Assembly (NCBI GenBank): GCA_004359425.1
Contig: PTEU01000002.1
Coordinates: forward strand, 216,624-280,623
Direction: 5' to 3'
DNA from: Ideonella sp. MAG2
GTDB lineage: Bacteria > Pseudomonadota > Gammaproteobacteria > Burkholderiales > Burkholderiaceae_C
Length of the DNA: 64,000 bases
The notes under the pieces were generated by a model, which worked only from the letters and a program-made list of their open reading frames with translations, ran no database searches and was not told the DNA's origin. The translations under genes and the position numbers were made by a program. Positions 26,440 through 36,203 of this stretch are shown here, piece by piece (the first letter of the stretch is position 1; the number at the start of each line of letters is the position of its first letter).

Positions 26440-29400
26440 ATGACCGATCTCTCCGCCGAATTCAAAGCCCTGGCCAACTACCGCCCCACCAACAAGGTGC
26501 GCTTTGTCACCGCCGCCAGCCTGTTTGACGGCCATGACGCCGCCATCAACATCATGCGGCGCATCCTGCAAGGCATGGGCGCGGAGGTGATCCACCTGGG
26601 CCACAACCGCTCGGTGGATGAAGTCGTCACCGCCGCCCTGCAAGAAGACGTGCAGGGCATTGCGGTCAGCAGCTACCAAGGCGGCCACAACGAATACTTC
26701 ACCTATATGGTGGAGTTGCTCAAGGCCCGTGGCGGTGAGCACATTCAGGTCTTTGGCGGCGGCGGCGGCGTCATCGTGCCTGAAGAGATCAGCATGCTGG
26801 CCGGCCACGGTGTGCGCATCTACAGCCCTGAAGACGGCCAGCGCATGGGCCTGGCCGGCATGATCGGCGAGATGGTGATGCGGGCCGACAAAGACCTGTC
26901 GCCTTACGCCCCCAAGACGGTCGAGGCCATCCAAGGCCAAACGCCAGAGGCTTGGCGCGCCTTGGCCCAACTGATCACGGCGCTAGAGAACGGCAAGGCC
27001 GACACAGCGCTGGTGGCGCAAGTGCAAGCCGCAGCGGCCAGCAGCAGCACGCCGGTCATTGGCATCACCGGCACGGGCGGTGCGGGCAAGTCCAGCCTCA
27101 CCGATGAGTTGATCCGCCGCATCCGCCTGGACCAAGACGACGCGCTGCGCATTGCCGTCATCAGCATCGACCCCAGCCGCCGCAAGAGCGGTGGTGCGCT
27201 CTTGGGTGACCGCATCCGCATGAATGCGACGGGACCCTGGCAAAACGGTGCGCGTGTCTTCATGCGCTCTCTGGCCACCCGCGACACCGGCAGCGAGATT
27301 TCGGCCGCCCTGCCCGACGTGCTGGCCGCCACCAAGGCCGCCGGGTTCGACCTGATCATCGTCGAGACCTCGGGCATTGGCCAAGGCGATGCGGCCATCG
27401 TGCCGCTGGTGAACATCCCCATGTATGTGATGACGCCCGAGTTCGGCGCCGCCAGCCAGCTTGAAAAAATCGACATGCTGGACTTTGCCGAGTTTGTGGC
27501 CATCAACAAGTTCGACCGCAAGGGCGCGGCCGACGCACTGCGTGACGTGTCCAAGCAGGTGCAGCGCAACCGCGAAGCCTTCACCGTGATGCCCGATGCC
27601 ATGCCCGTGTTCGGCACCATGGCCAGCCGCTTCAACGATGACGGCGTGACCGCGCTCTACCAAGCGCTCAAAGCCCGCCTGATGGAGCTGGGTCTCCAGA
27701 TGACCGAAGGCAAGCTGCCCCGCGTCAACACCCGCCACAGCACCCACCAAACGCCCATCGTGCCCCCGGCCCGCGTGCGCTACCTGGCTGAGATTGCCGA
27801 CACCGTGCGCGGCTACAAAGCCCGCGCCCGTGCCCAGGCACGCCTGGCGCGCGAAGTGCAGCAATTGCGTGCCACCGAAAAAATGCTGCAGGTCGACAAG
27901 CCCGAGCGCCACCGTGCCGCCGAGGCCGTGGCCGACCTGGCCGCCCAGCGCGAAGCCCGCCTGGATGCCGACGCCAAAAAGCTCCTGGCCATGTGGCCAC
28001 AAATGCAGCAGGCCTACGCCGGAGATGAGTATGTGGTGAAGATCCGCGACAAGGAAATTCGCACCAAGCTGACCCACACCACGCTCAGCGGCAACACCAT
28101 CCGCAAAGTGGCCCTGCCGCAGTACGAAGACCACGGCGAGATCCTCAAATGGCTGATGCTGGACAACGTGCCCGGCAGCTACCCCTACACCGCCGGCACC
28201 TTTGCCTTCAAGCGCGAGGGCGAAGACCCGACCCGCATGTTCGCAGGCGAAGGCGACGCCTTCCGCACCAACCGCCGCTTCAAGCTGGTGTCCGAGGGCA
28301 TGCCGGCCAAGCGCCTCTCCACCGCTTTTGACTCGGTCACCCTCTACGGCAACGACCCGGACCCGCGCCCGGACATCTACGGCAAGGTGGGCAACTCGGG
28401 CGTGAGCATCGCCACACTGGACGACCTCAAGGTGCTGTACTCGGGCTTCGACTTGTGCAACCCGACCACCTCGGTCTCCATGACCATCAATGGCCCCGCA
28501 CCCACCATGCTGGCCATGTTCATGAACGTGGCCATCGACCAGCAGCTCGACAAGTTCAAGACGGACAACGGCCGCGAGCCCACCGATACCGAGGCCGCCA
28601 AGATCAAAGAATGGGTGCTGGCTAATGTGCGCGGCACGATTCAGGCCGACATCCTCAAAGAAGACCAGGGCCAAAACACTTGCATCTTCTCGACCGAGTT
28701 TTCACTGAAGGTGATGGGCGACATCGCCGAGTACTTTGTGCACCATGACGTGCGCAACTTCTACTCGGTGTCCATCTCGGGCTATCACATTGCCGAAGCC
28801 GGCGCCAACCCCATCAGCCAATTGGCCTTCACGCTCAGCAATGGCTTTACCTTTGTCGAAGCCTACTTGGCGCGCGGTATGCACATCGACGACTTTGCGC
28901 CCAACCTGAGCTACTTCTTCAGCAACGGCATGGACCCGGAGTACACCGTGATGGGCCGCGTGGCTCGCCGAATCTGGGCTGTGGCCATGAAGGAAAAATA
29001 CGGTGCGAATGAGCGAAGCCAAAAGCTGAAATACCACATCCAAACCAGTGGCCGCAGCCTGCACGCGCAAGAGATCCAGTTCAACGACATCCGCACCACC
29101 TTGCAGGCCCTGATCGCCATCTACGACAACTGCAACAGCCTGCACACCAACGCCTTTGACGAAGCCATCACCACGCCCACCGAAGACAGCGTGCGCCGTG
29201 CCATGGCCATTCAGCTGATCATCAACCGCGAGTGGGGTTTGGCCAAAAACGAAAACCCCAACCAGGGCGCCTTCATCATCGACGAGCTGACCGAACTGGT
29301 CGAAGAAGCGGTGCTGGCCGAGTTTGAAAAGATCGCCGAGCGCGGTGGTGTGCTGGGCGCGATGGAGACTGGCTACCAGCGCAGCAAGATCCAAGAAGAG

Positions 29401-29730
29401 AGCATGCACTACGAGATGCTCAAGCACACCGGCGAGTACCCCATCATCGGTGTCAACACCTTCCGCAACCCCAAGGGCGACGCCGCCCAAGGCCCCATCG
29501 AGCTGGCCCGCTCGACCGAAGACGAAAAGCAATCCCAACTCAAGCGCCTGGCCGACTTCCACAGCCGCCACGCGGCACAAGCCCCCGCCATGCTGGAGCG
29601 CCTGAAGCAAGCCGTGATCGCCAACCAAAACGTCTTTGAAGTGCTGGTCGACGCCGTGCGCGTCTGCTCCATGGGCCAGATCACCTCGGCGCTGTTTGAG
29701 GTGGGTGGGCAGTATCGGCGGAGTATGTGA
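26440..29730 (+). CDS. icmF: Fused isobutyryl-CoA mutase with G-protein chaperone
   Basis: This 1096-aa adenosylcobalamin enzyme interconverts isobutyryl-CoA and n-butyryl-CoA. Domains in order are: a B12-binding domain, residues 20-150 ([16 protein letters not shown] with the cobalt-ligand His, then [11 protein letters not shown]); a MeaB-like GTPase chaperone, about 205-420 (Walker [10 protein letters not shown] and NKFDRKGA); a linker; and the TIM-barrel substrate domain ([18 protein letters not shown], then [20 protein letters not shown]). The length fits known IcmF (about 1090-1100). The ATG at 26440 was chosen because it begins the conserved region; the frame extends upstream only through the coaX promoter. 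Isovaleryl-/pivalyl-CoA activity is also known for some family members. Confidence 0.94.
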   Translation: MTDLSAEFKALANYRPTNKVRFVTAASLFDGHDAAINIMRRILQGMGAEVIHLGHNRSVDEVVTAALQEDVQGIAVSSYQGGHNEYFTYMVELLKARGGEHIQVFGGGGGVIVPEEISMLAGHGVRIYSPEDGQRMGLAGMIGEMVMRADKDLSPYAPKTVEAIQGQTPEAWRALAQLITALENGKADTALVAQVQAAAASSSTPVIGITGTGGAGKSSLTDELIRRIRLDQDDALRIAVISIDPSRRKSGGALLGDRIRMNATGPWQNGARVFMRSLATRDTGSEISAALPDVLAATKAAGFDLIIVETSGIGQGDAAIVPLVNIPMYVMTPEFGAASQLEKIDMLDFAEFVAINKFDRKGAADALRDVSKQVQRNREAFTVMPDAMPVFGTMASRFNDDGVTALYQALKARLMELGLQMTEGKLPRVNTRHSTHQTPIVPPARVRYLAEIADTVRGYKARARAQARLAREVQQLRATEKMLQVDKPERHRAAEAVADLAAQREARLDADAKKLLAMWPQMQQAYAGDEYVVKIRDKEIRTKLTHTTLSGNTIRKVALPQYEDHGEILKWLMLDNVPGSYPYTAGTFAFKREGEDPTRMFAGEGDAFRTNRRFKLVSEGMPAKRLSTAFDSVTLYGNDPDPRPDIYGKVGNSGVSIATLDDLKVLYSGFDLCNPTTSVSMTINGPAPTMLAMFMNVAIDQQLDKFKTDNGREPTDTEAAKIKEWVLANVRGTIQADILKEDQGQNTCIFSTEFSLKVMGDIAEYFVHHDVRNFYSVSISGYHIAEAGANPISQLAFTLSNGFTFVEAYLARGMHIDDFAPNLSYFFSNGMDPEYTVMGRVARRIWAVAMKEKYGANERSQKLKYHIQTSGRSLHAQEIQFNDIRTTLQALIAIYDNCNSLHTNAFDEAITTPTEDSVRRAMAIQLIINREWGLAKNENPNQGAFIIDELTELVEEAVLAEFEKIAERGGVLGAMETGYQRSKIQEESMHYEMLKHTGEYPIIGVNTFRNPKGDAAQGPIELARSTEDEKQSQLKRLADFHSRHAAQAPAMLERLKQAVIANQNVFEVLVDAVRVCSMGQITSALFEVGGQYRRSM

Positions 29731-29744
29731 GTCGGCAATAGGCT

Positions 29745-30875
29745 CTACATCGCCGCTGCCACCACCCGGTTGCGCCCGCCACGCTTGGCCTCATAGAGCG
29801 CGCGGTCTGCGGTGTGGAGGGCCTGCTCGCCGTCCATGCCGGGTGGCACGGTGGCCAAGCCCAGGCTGATGGTGATGGACTCCCCGCCAGCGCGTTCACT
29901 GAGCGCTTGGGCCATGACCGCGCTGCGCATGCGCTCGGCCACTTCCATGGCCTGGTCGGCCCCCGTTTCGGGCATCAGCAGGGCAAATTCCTCCCCGCCG
30001 ATACGGGCCACCAGGTCTTCGCACCGAGCGTGGGTGCGCAACACCTTGGCGGTATGCCTCAAGGCCTCGTCGCCTGCAGAGTGCCCGTAGTTGTCATTGA
30101 TGCGCTTGAAGTGATCCAAGTCCATCACCGCCAGTGACAAGGGTCTGCCGTGGCGCAGGCTGCGGGCCACTTCATTGACCAGGGCTTGGCTGAATGCGCG
30201 GCGGTTGGGCAATGAGGTCAGCAGGTCCGTCATGGCCAACTCTCGAAGCTGAAACTCGTTGCGCTCGGCCACAGTTTCGCTGAGCACCACCACGCCCAGC
30301 ACCACCAGCACGCAACCGCTTTGCAGCACCACGCGCAACACCGCCAAGACCTGAGGCTCCAGGTTGTAGACCGTGTAGTGGGCCGGCCAGCCGTAAAGCT
30401 GCAAGGCCAAGAAAATCAGGAAATTGACGGTGGACAAGGTCAATACCGAGCGCCAAGACTTGGTGGGGAAAAAGCAGGCCGCCATCACCGCGTAGAGCAA
30501 AAAATAGGTGTGGGCCAAGCCATGGGTGCCTTGGCCACCCGCGATCACCGCCAAGCAGCCCGCCATGGCAAGGACAAACAAGAGCCAACGCGCCCACTCT
30601 CGACGCCCTTTGGCATTCAGGTGCCAGATCAAGGGGGTCAGCGCTGCAAAGGGCAATTGAGCCCAGCCCGATTGCATCAAACCCGTGTTACCAATGGCTG
30701 TATAGACAAGATTGAAGACCAGGATGATAAAAATCATCATGCCGGCCGCCACATTGACCTGCATCAGCTTGCGCCGCTGGGTGGCGGTGTCGTCCACACG
30801 CGAGCCTGCCCACACCCACCGCAAAATGCGAGGGGCACCGAGGCCAGAGAGCAGGGGGGAGACGTAGGTGGGCAT
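29745..30875 (-). CDS. Membrane diguanylate cyclase (GGDEF), copy 2
   Basis: This 376-aa protein is a cyclic di-GMP synthase with the same plan as the one at 24159-25277. The shared sequence is DDTATQRRKLMQVN, then about six hydrophobic helices at about 45-210. The C-terminal GGDEF domain carries RIGGEEF and the RxxD inhibitory site (RCED). MDLDHFKRINDNYGHSAGD is the metal/GTP-binding part. The ATG at 30875 was chosen because the frame upstream of it lacks conservation. It is convergent with icmF, 14 nt apart. The two paralogs bracket coaX-icmF, which suggests an old duplication. Confidence 0.9.
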   Translation of the reverse strand: MPTYVSPLLSGLGAPRILRWVWAGSRVDDTATQRRKLMQVNVAAGMMIFIILVFNLVYTAIGNTGLMQSGWAQLPFAALTPLIWHLNAKGRREWARWLLFVLAMAGCLAVIAGGQGTHGLAHTYFLLYAVMAACFFPTKSWRSVLTLSTVNFLIFLALQLYGWPAHYTVYNLEPQVLAVLRVVLQSGCVLVVLGVVVLSETVAERNEFQLRELAMTDLLTSLPNRRAFSQALVNEVARSLRHGRPLSLAVMDLDHFKRINDNYGHSAGDEALRHTAKVLRTHARCEDLVARIGGEEFALLMPETGADQAMEVAERMRSAVMAQALSERAGGESITISLGLATVPPGMDGEQALHTADRALYEAKRGGRNRVVAAAM

Positions 30876-31102
30876 GAAAGATGGGCGGTCGAGCGCACAC
30901 CAGCGGCCGTCTTGGCCGGTATGGGGCCTTCCTGTTATCGGCCAGCCTAAGACGGCGCTTGAGCCTCTGGCAGGCGCTGCGGCGCGCCGGGGTGTGGCCA
31001 AAGTCACCGCAATGTCACCGCAATAGGCGTGTGACGAGCCCATTGACCTCGCCCTGGTCCGTCCCCCTGCGCGCAAGCGGTGCCCCTCGCCCCTAGGGTT
31101 GA

Positions 31103-32746
31103 AACCGAGGTCAGCCGAGCCCCCCAGCGTCAGAATGGTTGTTCACATCAGGTTGGCCAGACTGGGACCCGGATGGTGATGGCTATGCTGAGATTGCCAC
31201 GCGCTCGCTGGACGTGGGCAACCGCATCAGCGACAACACCAATGAGCAGTACCGTGTGGTGGTGGGGGCCACGGGCCTGCTGTCGGGCTGGGACTACGAC
31301 ATCGGCCTGAACTATGCGCAGTCGCGCGGCACCCTGGTGTACAGCGGCTACCTGCTCGAAGAGCCGTATCTGGCCGCGTTGAAAACCGGCAACGTCAACC
31401 CCTTTGGCCCCAATGATCAAGCTGGCAAAGACTTGCTGGCGGGTGCTGCACTGACTGGTACGGTACGCAAATCTACTGGCACAACGCTGGCTCTTGACGC
31501 CAAAGCCAGCCGTGAGCTGACCAAGCTGGGCGGCGGAGCCATGGCCCTGGCCATTGGCACCGACCTGCGGCAAGAAAAAGCCAACGACCGCCCCACCAAT
31601 GCCGAATACTCCAAGGGCTCGCACATTGGCGGCGAGGGTTCAGTTCCCGCCACCACCGCCAGCCGCAACATCTATGCGGTGTACTCCGAGCTGGCCATGC
31701 CCTTCGCCAAAGGCGTGGAGCTGACAGCAGCCGCGCGTTACGACAAATACAGCGACTTCGGCGGCAGCTTCAACCCCCGCCTAGCCCTGCGTTTACAGCC
31801 CAACAAAGACTTGCTGTTGCGGGCCAGTGTGGGCACAGGCTTTCGCGCACCCACGCTATGGGACGTGAACAGCCCCGTCTCCAACTCCAACACCGCAGAC
31901 GCCCGAAAAGACCCCGATTGCCCCGCGGGTCAATCAGCCAGCCCGCTTTGCGAAACCCAGTTCAATGTGCGCTTCTCTAGCGACAAGAACTTGAAACCCG
32001 AGACCAGCCGCCAGTTCGCCGTTGGCATGGTGCTGGAGCCGGTGCGCAGCGTCAGCCTGGCCCTGGACTACTGGAACATCCAGAAGAAAGACCAAATTGG
32101 CGTGGTGACTGGCGACGCCATCATGTCGAACGCGGCCCTCTATGCCAAGTACAAAAGCCGGGTCAAGCGCACCAGCGAGGGCTTCATCTCCTACATTGAG
32201 ACACCCGTTGAAAACCTGGGCGGTTTGAAAACATCGGGGCTGGACCTCGATGTGCGCACCGGCTTCGGCCTGGGCGACATGGGCAAGCTGGGTGCCAGCC
32301 TGAATGGCACTTATGTCCTCAAATGGGCGCAACAAAATGGCAAAGACCAGCCCTACGAAGACTATGTTGGTCAATCCACAGGCGTGAATGCGCCGGTGCC
32401 ACGCTGGCAGCACACTTTGGGCTTTGATTGGTCTTGGGGGTCTTGGAACACCTCGCTGGAAAATGTCTTCACCAGTGGTTGGACCGAATCCGCCGCCGTG
32501 GTGGACTCCAACTTGGGTGTGAATGAGCCCTACAACGTCAAAGACACCAGCCGCTGGAACCTGGCCGTGGGCTACAACGGCTTCAAGAACCTGAAGCTGA
32601 CCGTGGGGGTGCGCAACTTGCTGGACACTGAACCGCCCTTTGTGGCCTCGTCCAGCTATGGCTCCCATGCCGCAGGCTTTGCTGGCTCCTTCGCCGACCC
32701 ACGGGGGCGCTTCTGGTACGCCACGGCGGCCTACCAGTTCAAGTAA
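31103..32746 (+). pseudogene. TonB-dependent receptor, beta-barrel part only (5' truncated)
   Basis: The last ~535 residues of an outer-membrane TonB-dependent receptor are present. Alternating barrel strands run through GTGFRAPTLWDVNSPVSN and VRSVSLALDYWNIQKKDQIG to LKLTVGVRNLLDTEPPF and the C-terminal RGRFWYATAAYQF. The signal peptide, TonB box and plug domain are missing. A stop codon lies at 31100-31102 and the first codons after it do not look like receptor sequence, so the break is near 31103-31150. A TTG at 31139 could start translation, but without export signals the product would be useless. The 5' neighbour is a divergent cyclase gene. The Asp-rich DPDGDGYAEI resembles sequence preceding barrel strands in large receptors of this group. 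Confidence 0.85.
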
Positions 32747-32768
32747 GCGGCTTGATTTGCTGCCGGCA

Positions 32769-32794
32769 GCCGCCCTTCGGGGCGGCTTTGTCTT
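32769..32794 (+). terminator. Rho-independent terminator with UUCG loop
   Basis: The perfect 7-bp stem GCCGCCC / GGGCGGC is closed by TTCG and followed by TTTGTCTT. It ends transcription from the truncated TonB receptor and separates it from the convergent TPR gene. Confidence 0.85.
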
Positions 32795-32800
32795 GGGCGC

Positions 32801-33790
32801 TTAGCGCAAGCTCTCCAGCCTCTGCCGGGCGTCATCCACCAAACTCTTGGCCGAGGAGCGACTGGTCACAAAGCGCTGGAAGGCCAACTTGGCCGCGTCC
32901 AACTGGCCCAGCGCTTGCTGCGAGACACCCCGGCGGTAGTCCACCGGCAGGCGGTCTGCACCGGGCAAAGGTGCCAACTTATCAAGCAATTGCAAGGCTT
33001 GCTCATGCGCGCCGTTGGCGGCATGCAACCGCGCCATGCCCCACAGGCCCAGGGCATCGGCACGCTCGCGCACCAGGCGCTCTAGCGTGGGCCGCACCCG
33101 CTCGGTCTGGCCCTCGTTCAGCAAAGACATGGCGGCGGACAACTGCCACTGGCGCACGTCTCGGCCCAGGCTGGTGTTCGGGTCCCACTGCTGGCTGCCC
33201 AGCAGCTTGAGGGCCTGGTCAAACTGCTTGTCATGCAAGGCGAGCCGGCCCTGCAAGGCCGTGACCTGCTCTGGTTTGGGAGCCGCCAGCGCCACCTCTT
33301 TGGCAGTGCTGACGCTGCCGCCCACCAAGGCCGGGGCTTGCAGATAAAACTCCACCACCGCCCCACGTGCCGGGAACCACGCAGGCTCCAGGGACGAGGC
33401 GGTTCGCAATTCGTCTTTGATACGGCCGACGCTGCCCGCCATCTTCATCAGCCCTTCAGACATGGCCTGCACCCCCAGCACCGCGCCCCAGGCGTAATGG
33501 CAGGCTGCTGATTTGGGCACACGCTCGACGCACTGCTGGGCGCGTGCCAAGGCGGCTTGCCGCTGTGCCGGCACATTGCTGCGCAAGGCCGCCAAGGCCT
33601 GGGCCAACACCGCTTGCTCGTCGCTCGCATCGGCGGCCGCACGTGCGGTGCCCACGCGGCCCAGCTCGGCAAAGTTTTCGGCCAACAGCAGGGCCTCCAG
33701 CGCCGGGTCTTTGAAGACTTGGGCCTGCACGGCCGAGGCAGCCAAGAGCGCGGTCAACATCAGGCCGATGTTGCTCAGGTTTTTGGTCAT
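32801..33790 (-). CDS. Periplasmic TPR protein
   Basis: This 329-aa protein starts with a cleavable signal peptide (MTKNLSNIGLMLTALLAASAVQAQ). The rest is helical TPR-like repeats (for example ADALGLWGMARLHAANGAHEQALQLLDKL, in two halves, and RGVSQQALGQLDAAKLAFQRFV). Such proteins scaffold partners in the periplasm. It is convergent with the truncated TonB receptor; TPR proteins beside TonB receptors are frequent in this group, but a joint role is not shown. The ATG at 33790 is preferred over 33802 because it starts the signal peptide. Confidence 0.6.
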   Translation of the reverse strand: MTKNLSNIGLMLTALLAASAVQAQVFKDPALEALLLAENFAELGRVGTARAAADASDEQAVLAQALAALRSNVPAQRQAALARAQQCVERVPKSAACHYAWGAVLGVQAMSEGLMKMAGSVGRIKDELRTASSLEPAWFPARGAVVEFYLQAPALVGGSVSTAKEVALAAPKPEQVTALQGRLALHDKQFDQALKLLGSQQWDPNTSLGRDVRQWQLSAAMSLLNEGQTERVRPTLERLVRERADALGLWGMARLHAANGAHEQALQLLDKLAPLPGADRLPVDYRRGVSQQALGQLDAAKLAFQRFVTSRSSAKSLVDDARQRLESLR

Positions 33791-33827
33791 CACGGTTAAC
33801 ACAGAGCCCTCATGGGCTGCGATTGTG

Positions 33828-35303
33828 TCAGCCCGTCACAGGCATCGGTGTCACCACCGTCCCGGCTTTGCCTTTTTTTGCCGCCAACATGGTGCACGCC
33901 AACTGGCCGATGCGGCGCAGGCCTTTGCGGTGAGCGTCGTCCCACAGGCCGCCTAAGCCCAATCGCACACAATGCCGAAAGCGATCGGTGGCACTGAACA
34001 TGGTGCCCGGCGCAATGCAAATGCCCTCGGCCAAGCAGGCCTCGTACAGCGCCACAGAGTCCAGCTCCTTGGGCAACTCCAGCCACAGGATGAAGCCACC
34101 GGGCGGGTCGGTCACCCTTGTGCCCGCCGGAAAGCTTTGCGCGATCAAGCCACGCGCCTCGTCGATGCGCGCGGCAATAGTGTTGCGCAGGCGGCGCAAG
34201 CTGGCCTCGTTGCCGGTTTGGTTCAACAGGTCGGCCATGGCGCGTTCCATAAAGGTGGCCTGCCCGCCCGTGGTGGCGGCCTTGAGGCGCTCTAGCTTGT
34301 CGCGCCAGCGCCCGGCGTCCAGCCAGCCCAGGCACAGGCCTGGTGCGATGGTCTTGCTGAAGGAGCCGCACATCATCACCAAGCCGCTGCTGTCATAAGA
34401 GCGCACAGCGCGACGTCGCTCCTCCTGTTCTGCCAGGCCGTTGTAGATCACATCCTCGATCAGCGGCACGCCGCGCTCGGCCACCATGTGCGCCAGGCGC
34501 TGGCGGTCGGCCAAGGGCATGCACGCGCCCACTGGGTTGGAGAGCGTGGGCACCGTCAACACGGCCTTCACGGGCTGGGTGTCAAAGGCCAGTTGCAGCG
34601 CATCCAAAGAGATGCCGGTGCGCGGATGCGTGGGGATCTCCAGCGCGCGCAGGTGAAGGTTCTCCAAAATCTCCAGAAAGCCGAAATAGCAGGGCGATTC
34701 CAAGGCCACCACATCGCCCGGCTCACACACGGCGCGCAGGCACAGGGTGATGGCCTCCAGGCAACTGCTGGTGATCAGCACGTCGCTGGGGTCCAAAGCG
34801 CAGCCCAGCGTGAGGGCATGGCGTGCAATGGCGCGGCGCAGTTGTTCGTCGCCGGGGCCGTGCGGGTACTGGCACAGCGTGGTGCGGTGGCGCGTGACCG
34901 CGCGGTTCATGGCGCGGCGCACGCGCTCCACATCAAACAAGGCCGACTCGGGGCAGGCCGCCCCAAAGGACACCACCCCCGGCTCTCGCGCCATGCGCAT
35001 CACGGTGGCGGCCAGCGCGCCCACATCCACGCGCTGCGACTTGGCTGGGGGGCGCGAGGTTTCGGGCTCAGGCAATGCGGCGGGTCGGCCCACCACAAAG
35101 TAGCCGGAGCGGGGCCGAGCCTCGATCAGCCGCACATCTTCCAAGCTGCGATAGGCCTGTACCGCCGTGGCCATGGACACCCCGCGCGTACGGGCCACGT
35201 CGCGCACCGAGTGTAAGCGCTCGCCGCGCACCAAGGCCCCGGCGCGGATGGAGTCGGCAATCGATTCGGCAATTTGCAAGTAAAGCGGGTCGTGCGAGGC
35301 CAT
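33828..35303 (-). CDS. MocR/PdxR-family regulator (GntR HTH fused to aminotransferase-like domain)
   Basis: This is a 491-aa transcription factor. Residues 1-75 form a GntR winged helix (PLYLQIAESIADSIRAGAL, then SMATAVQAYRSLEDVRLIEARPRSGYFV). The remainder is a fold-type I aminotransferase-like domain. It keeps the PLP lysine in GSFSKTIAPG and the PLP-pocket LIEDVIYNGL. MocR proteins bind PLP or amino-acid adducts and control nearby or divergent genes. It is divergent from the DUF2917 gene across 152 nt that hold palindromes at 35313-35370, a typical arrangement. Its stop lies just upstream of the TPR gene in the same direction (37 nt). Confidence 0.88.
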   Translation of the reverse strand: MASHDPLYLQIAESIADSIRAGALVRGERLHSVRDVARTRGVSMATAVQAYRSLEDVRLIEARPRSGYFVVGRPAALPEPETSRPPAKSQRVDVGALAATVMRMAREPGVVSFGAACPESALFDVERVRRAMNRAVTRHRTTLCQYPHGPGDEQLRRAIARHALTLGCALDPSDVLITSSCLEAITLCLRAVCEPGDVVALESPCYFGFLEILENLHLRALEIPTHPRTGISLDALQLAFDTQPVKAVLTVPTLSNPVGACMPLADRQRLAHMVAERGVPLIEDVIYNGLAEQEERRRAVRSYDSSGLVMMCGSFSKTIAPGLCLGWLDAGRWRDKLERLKAATTGGQATFMERAMADLLNQTGNEASLRRLRNTIAARIDEARGLIAQSFPAGTRVTDPPGGFILWLELPKELDSVALYEACLAEGICIAPGTMFSATDRFRHCVRLGLGGLWDDAHRKGLRRIGQLACTMLAAKKGKAGTVVTPMPVTG

Positions 35304-35312
35304 GGCCTGATT

Positions 35313-35370
35313 CTGTATGGTCTACAGCAAGGCAGACCAACACAGATAACAGGTAAATCGACCCATACAG
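35313..35370. promoter_or_regulatory. Probable MocR operator region
   Basis: A perfect palindrome CTGTA-TGGTC-TACAG sits at 35313-35327. Its half-site CTGTATGG recurs inverted as CCATACAG at 35363-35370. Two inverted half-sites 42 nt apart between a MocR gene and its divergent partner fit the looped operators known for this family. Site use is inferred. Confidence 0.5.
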
Positions 35371-35455
35371 GAGGGGCTAACCGAACGCTGTAAGGGCCCA
35401 CTTGGCCGGCTACTGTGGCTGTCTGAGCGCACAGCGCCTGCCTATCGTCAGGGCC

Positions 35456-35758
35456 ATGAACACCGCCCTCACCCCACTTGCGGCTTCTCAGGCCACCGCA
35501 ACCACAGCGCCCAACGCCGTGCCCAAGGCCTCTCAGCCCGGCACGCCGGTGCAAGCATTGGCCCCAGGCGCCTTGCGGCGACTGAGCGGCTGTGCGGGCC
35601 GCCAGATCACCGTGCTGCAAGGCCGACTGTGGCTGACCGAGCCTGGCGATGCCGACGACCACTTTGTGATGGCCGGCCAAACCCGGGTGATCTTCAGCGA
35701 CGGGCCGATGGTGATTGAAAACGACACAGACTGCGAGGCCCGCTACCAGTTGAAGTAG
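35456..35758 (+). CDS. DUF2917 protein
   Basis: This 100-aa protein has the DUF2917 core: CAGRQITVLQGRLWLTEPGDADDHFVMAG and later MVIENDTDCEARYQL. The fold resembles a small cupin-like barrel. Its function is unknown. The pairing with a divergent MocR-type regulator is recurrent in Burkholderiales as I remember, so it is probably the regulator's target. The Ala/Thr-rich N-terminal ~35 residues are not conserved in appearance. Confidence 0.75.
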   Translation: MNTALTPLAASQATATTAPNAVPKASQPGTPVQALAPGALRRLSGCAGRQITVLQGRLWLTEPGDADDHFVMAGQTRVIFSDGPMVIENDTDCEARYQLK

Positions 35759-35863
35759 CGGTTTGAGGCCTCGGTGTCAATTTTGTGGCCTAATGGAGGG
35801 TTCTGGATGACGCTGCTGAGGCGGCGACAATCTCTGACTTTCCCTCGTTCAATGGAGCCATTC

Positions 35864-36031
35864 ATGGGCAACAAGATCGTTACCGAAGCTGACCGCAAAG
35901 CCACTCCCCGTCCTGCTGCCCCCACTGGCGTCGCTTTCACTGCTGGCCACGGCCAAAAGGTGAGCCTGGAGCGTGGTTCGCACACCCGCAGCAAGAAGAA
36001 CCCTGGCAAGCGGGCCAAGAAGGGCGGTTAA
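35864..36031 (+). CDS. Small basic hypothetical protein
   Basis: This is a 55-residue, Lys/Arg-rich product (ending SKKNPGKRAKKGG) with a possible nucleic-acid-binding tail. The ATG at 35864 has GGAG five bases upstream. The frame is open further upstream but without conserved look. No family is recognised. Real coding status rests on the ribosome site and the biased composition only. Confidence 0.45.
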   Translation: MGNKIVTEADRKATPRPAAPTGVAFTAGHGQKVSLERGSHTRSKKNPGKRAKKGG

Positions 36032-36203
36032 TCCCCCCGGGCGCTGCTCACCCAGCGCCTCAGGGCTGGCATCCATCCAGCCCAACCCGCCAGCGGCCCT
36101 GCCGTGTGAAGCCACCTGACGAGGTAGCGCCACCGACAAGGCCGCTTTGCCGTTTTCGGGCCACTGTCTTTCGCGCACGCTCACCCTGCTGCTGCTCTTC
36201 ATC

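Noticed and set aside
26983-28674. Long open frame (563 codons) opposite icmF
   Set aside because: It is a shadow of the well-conserved mutase with no domain of its own.
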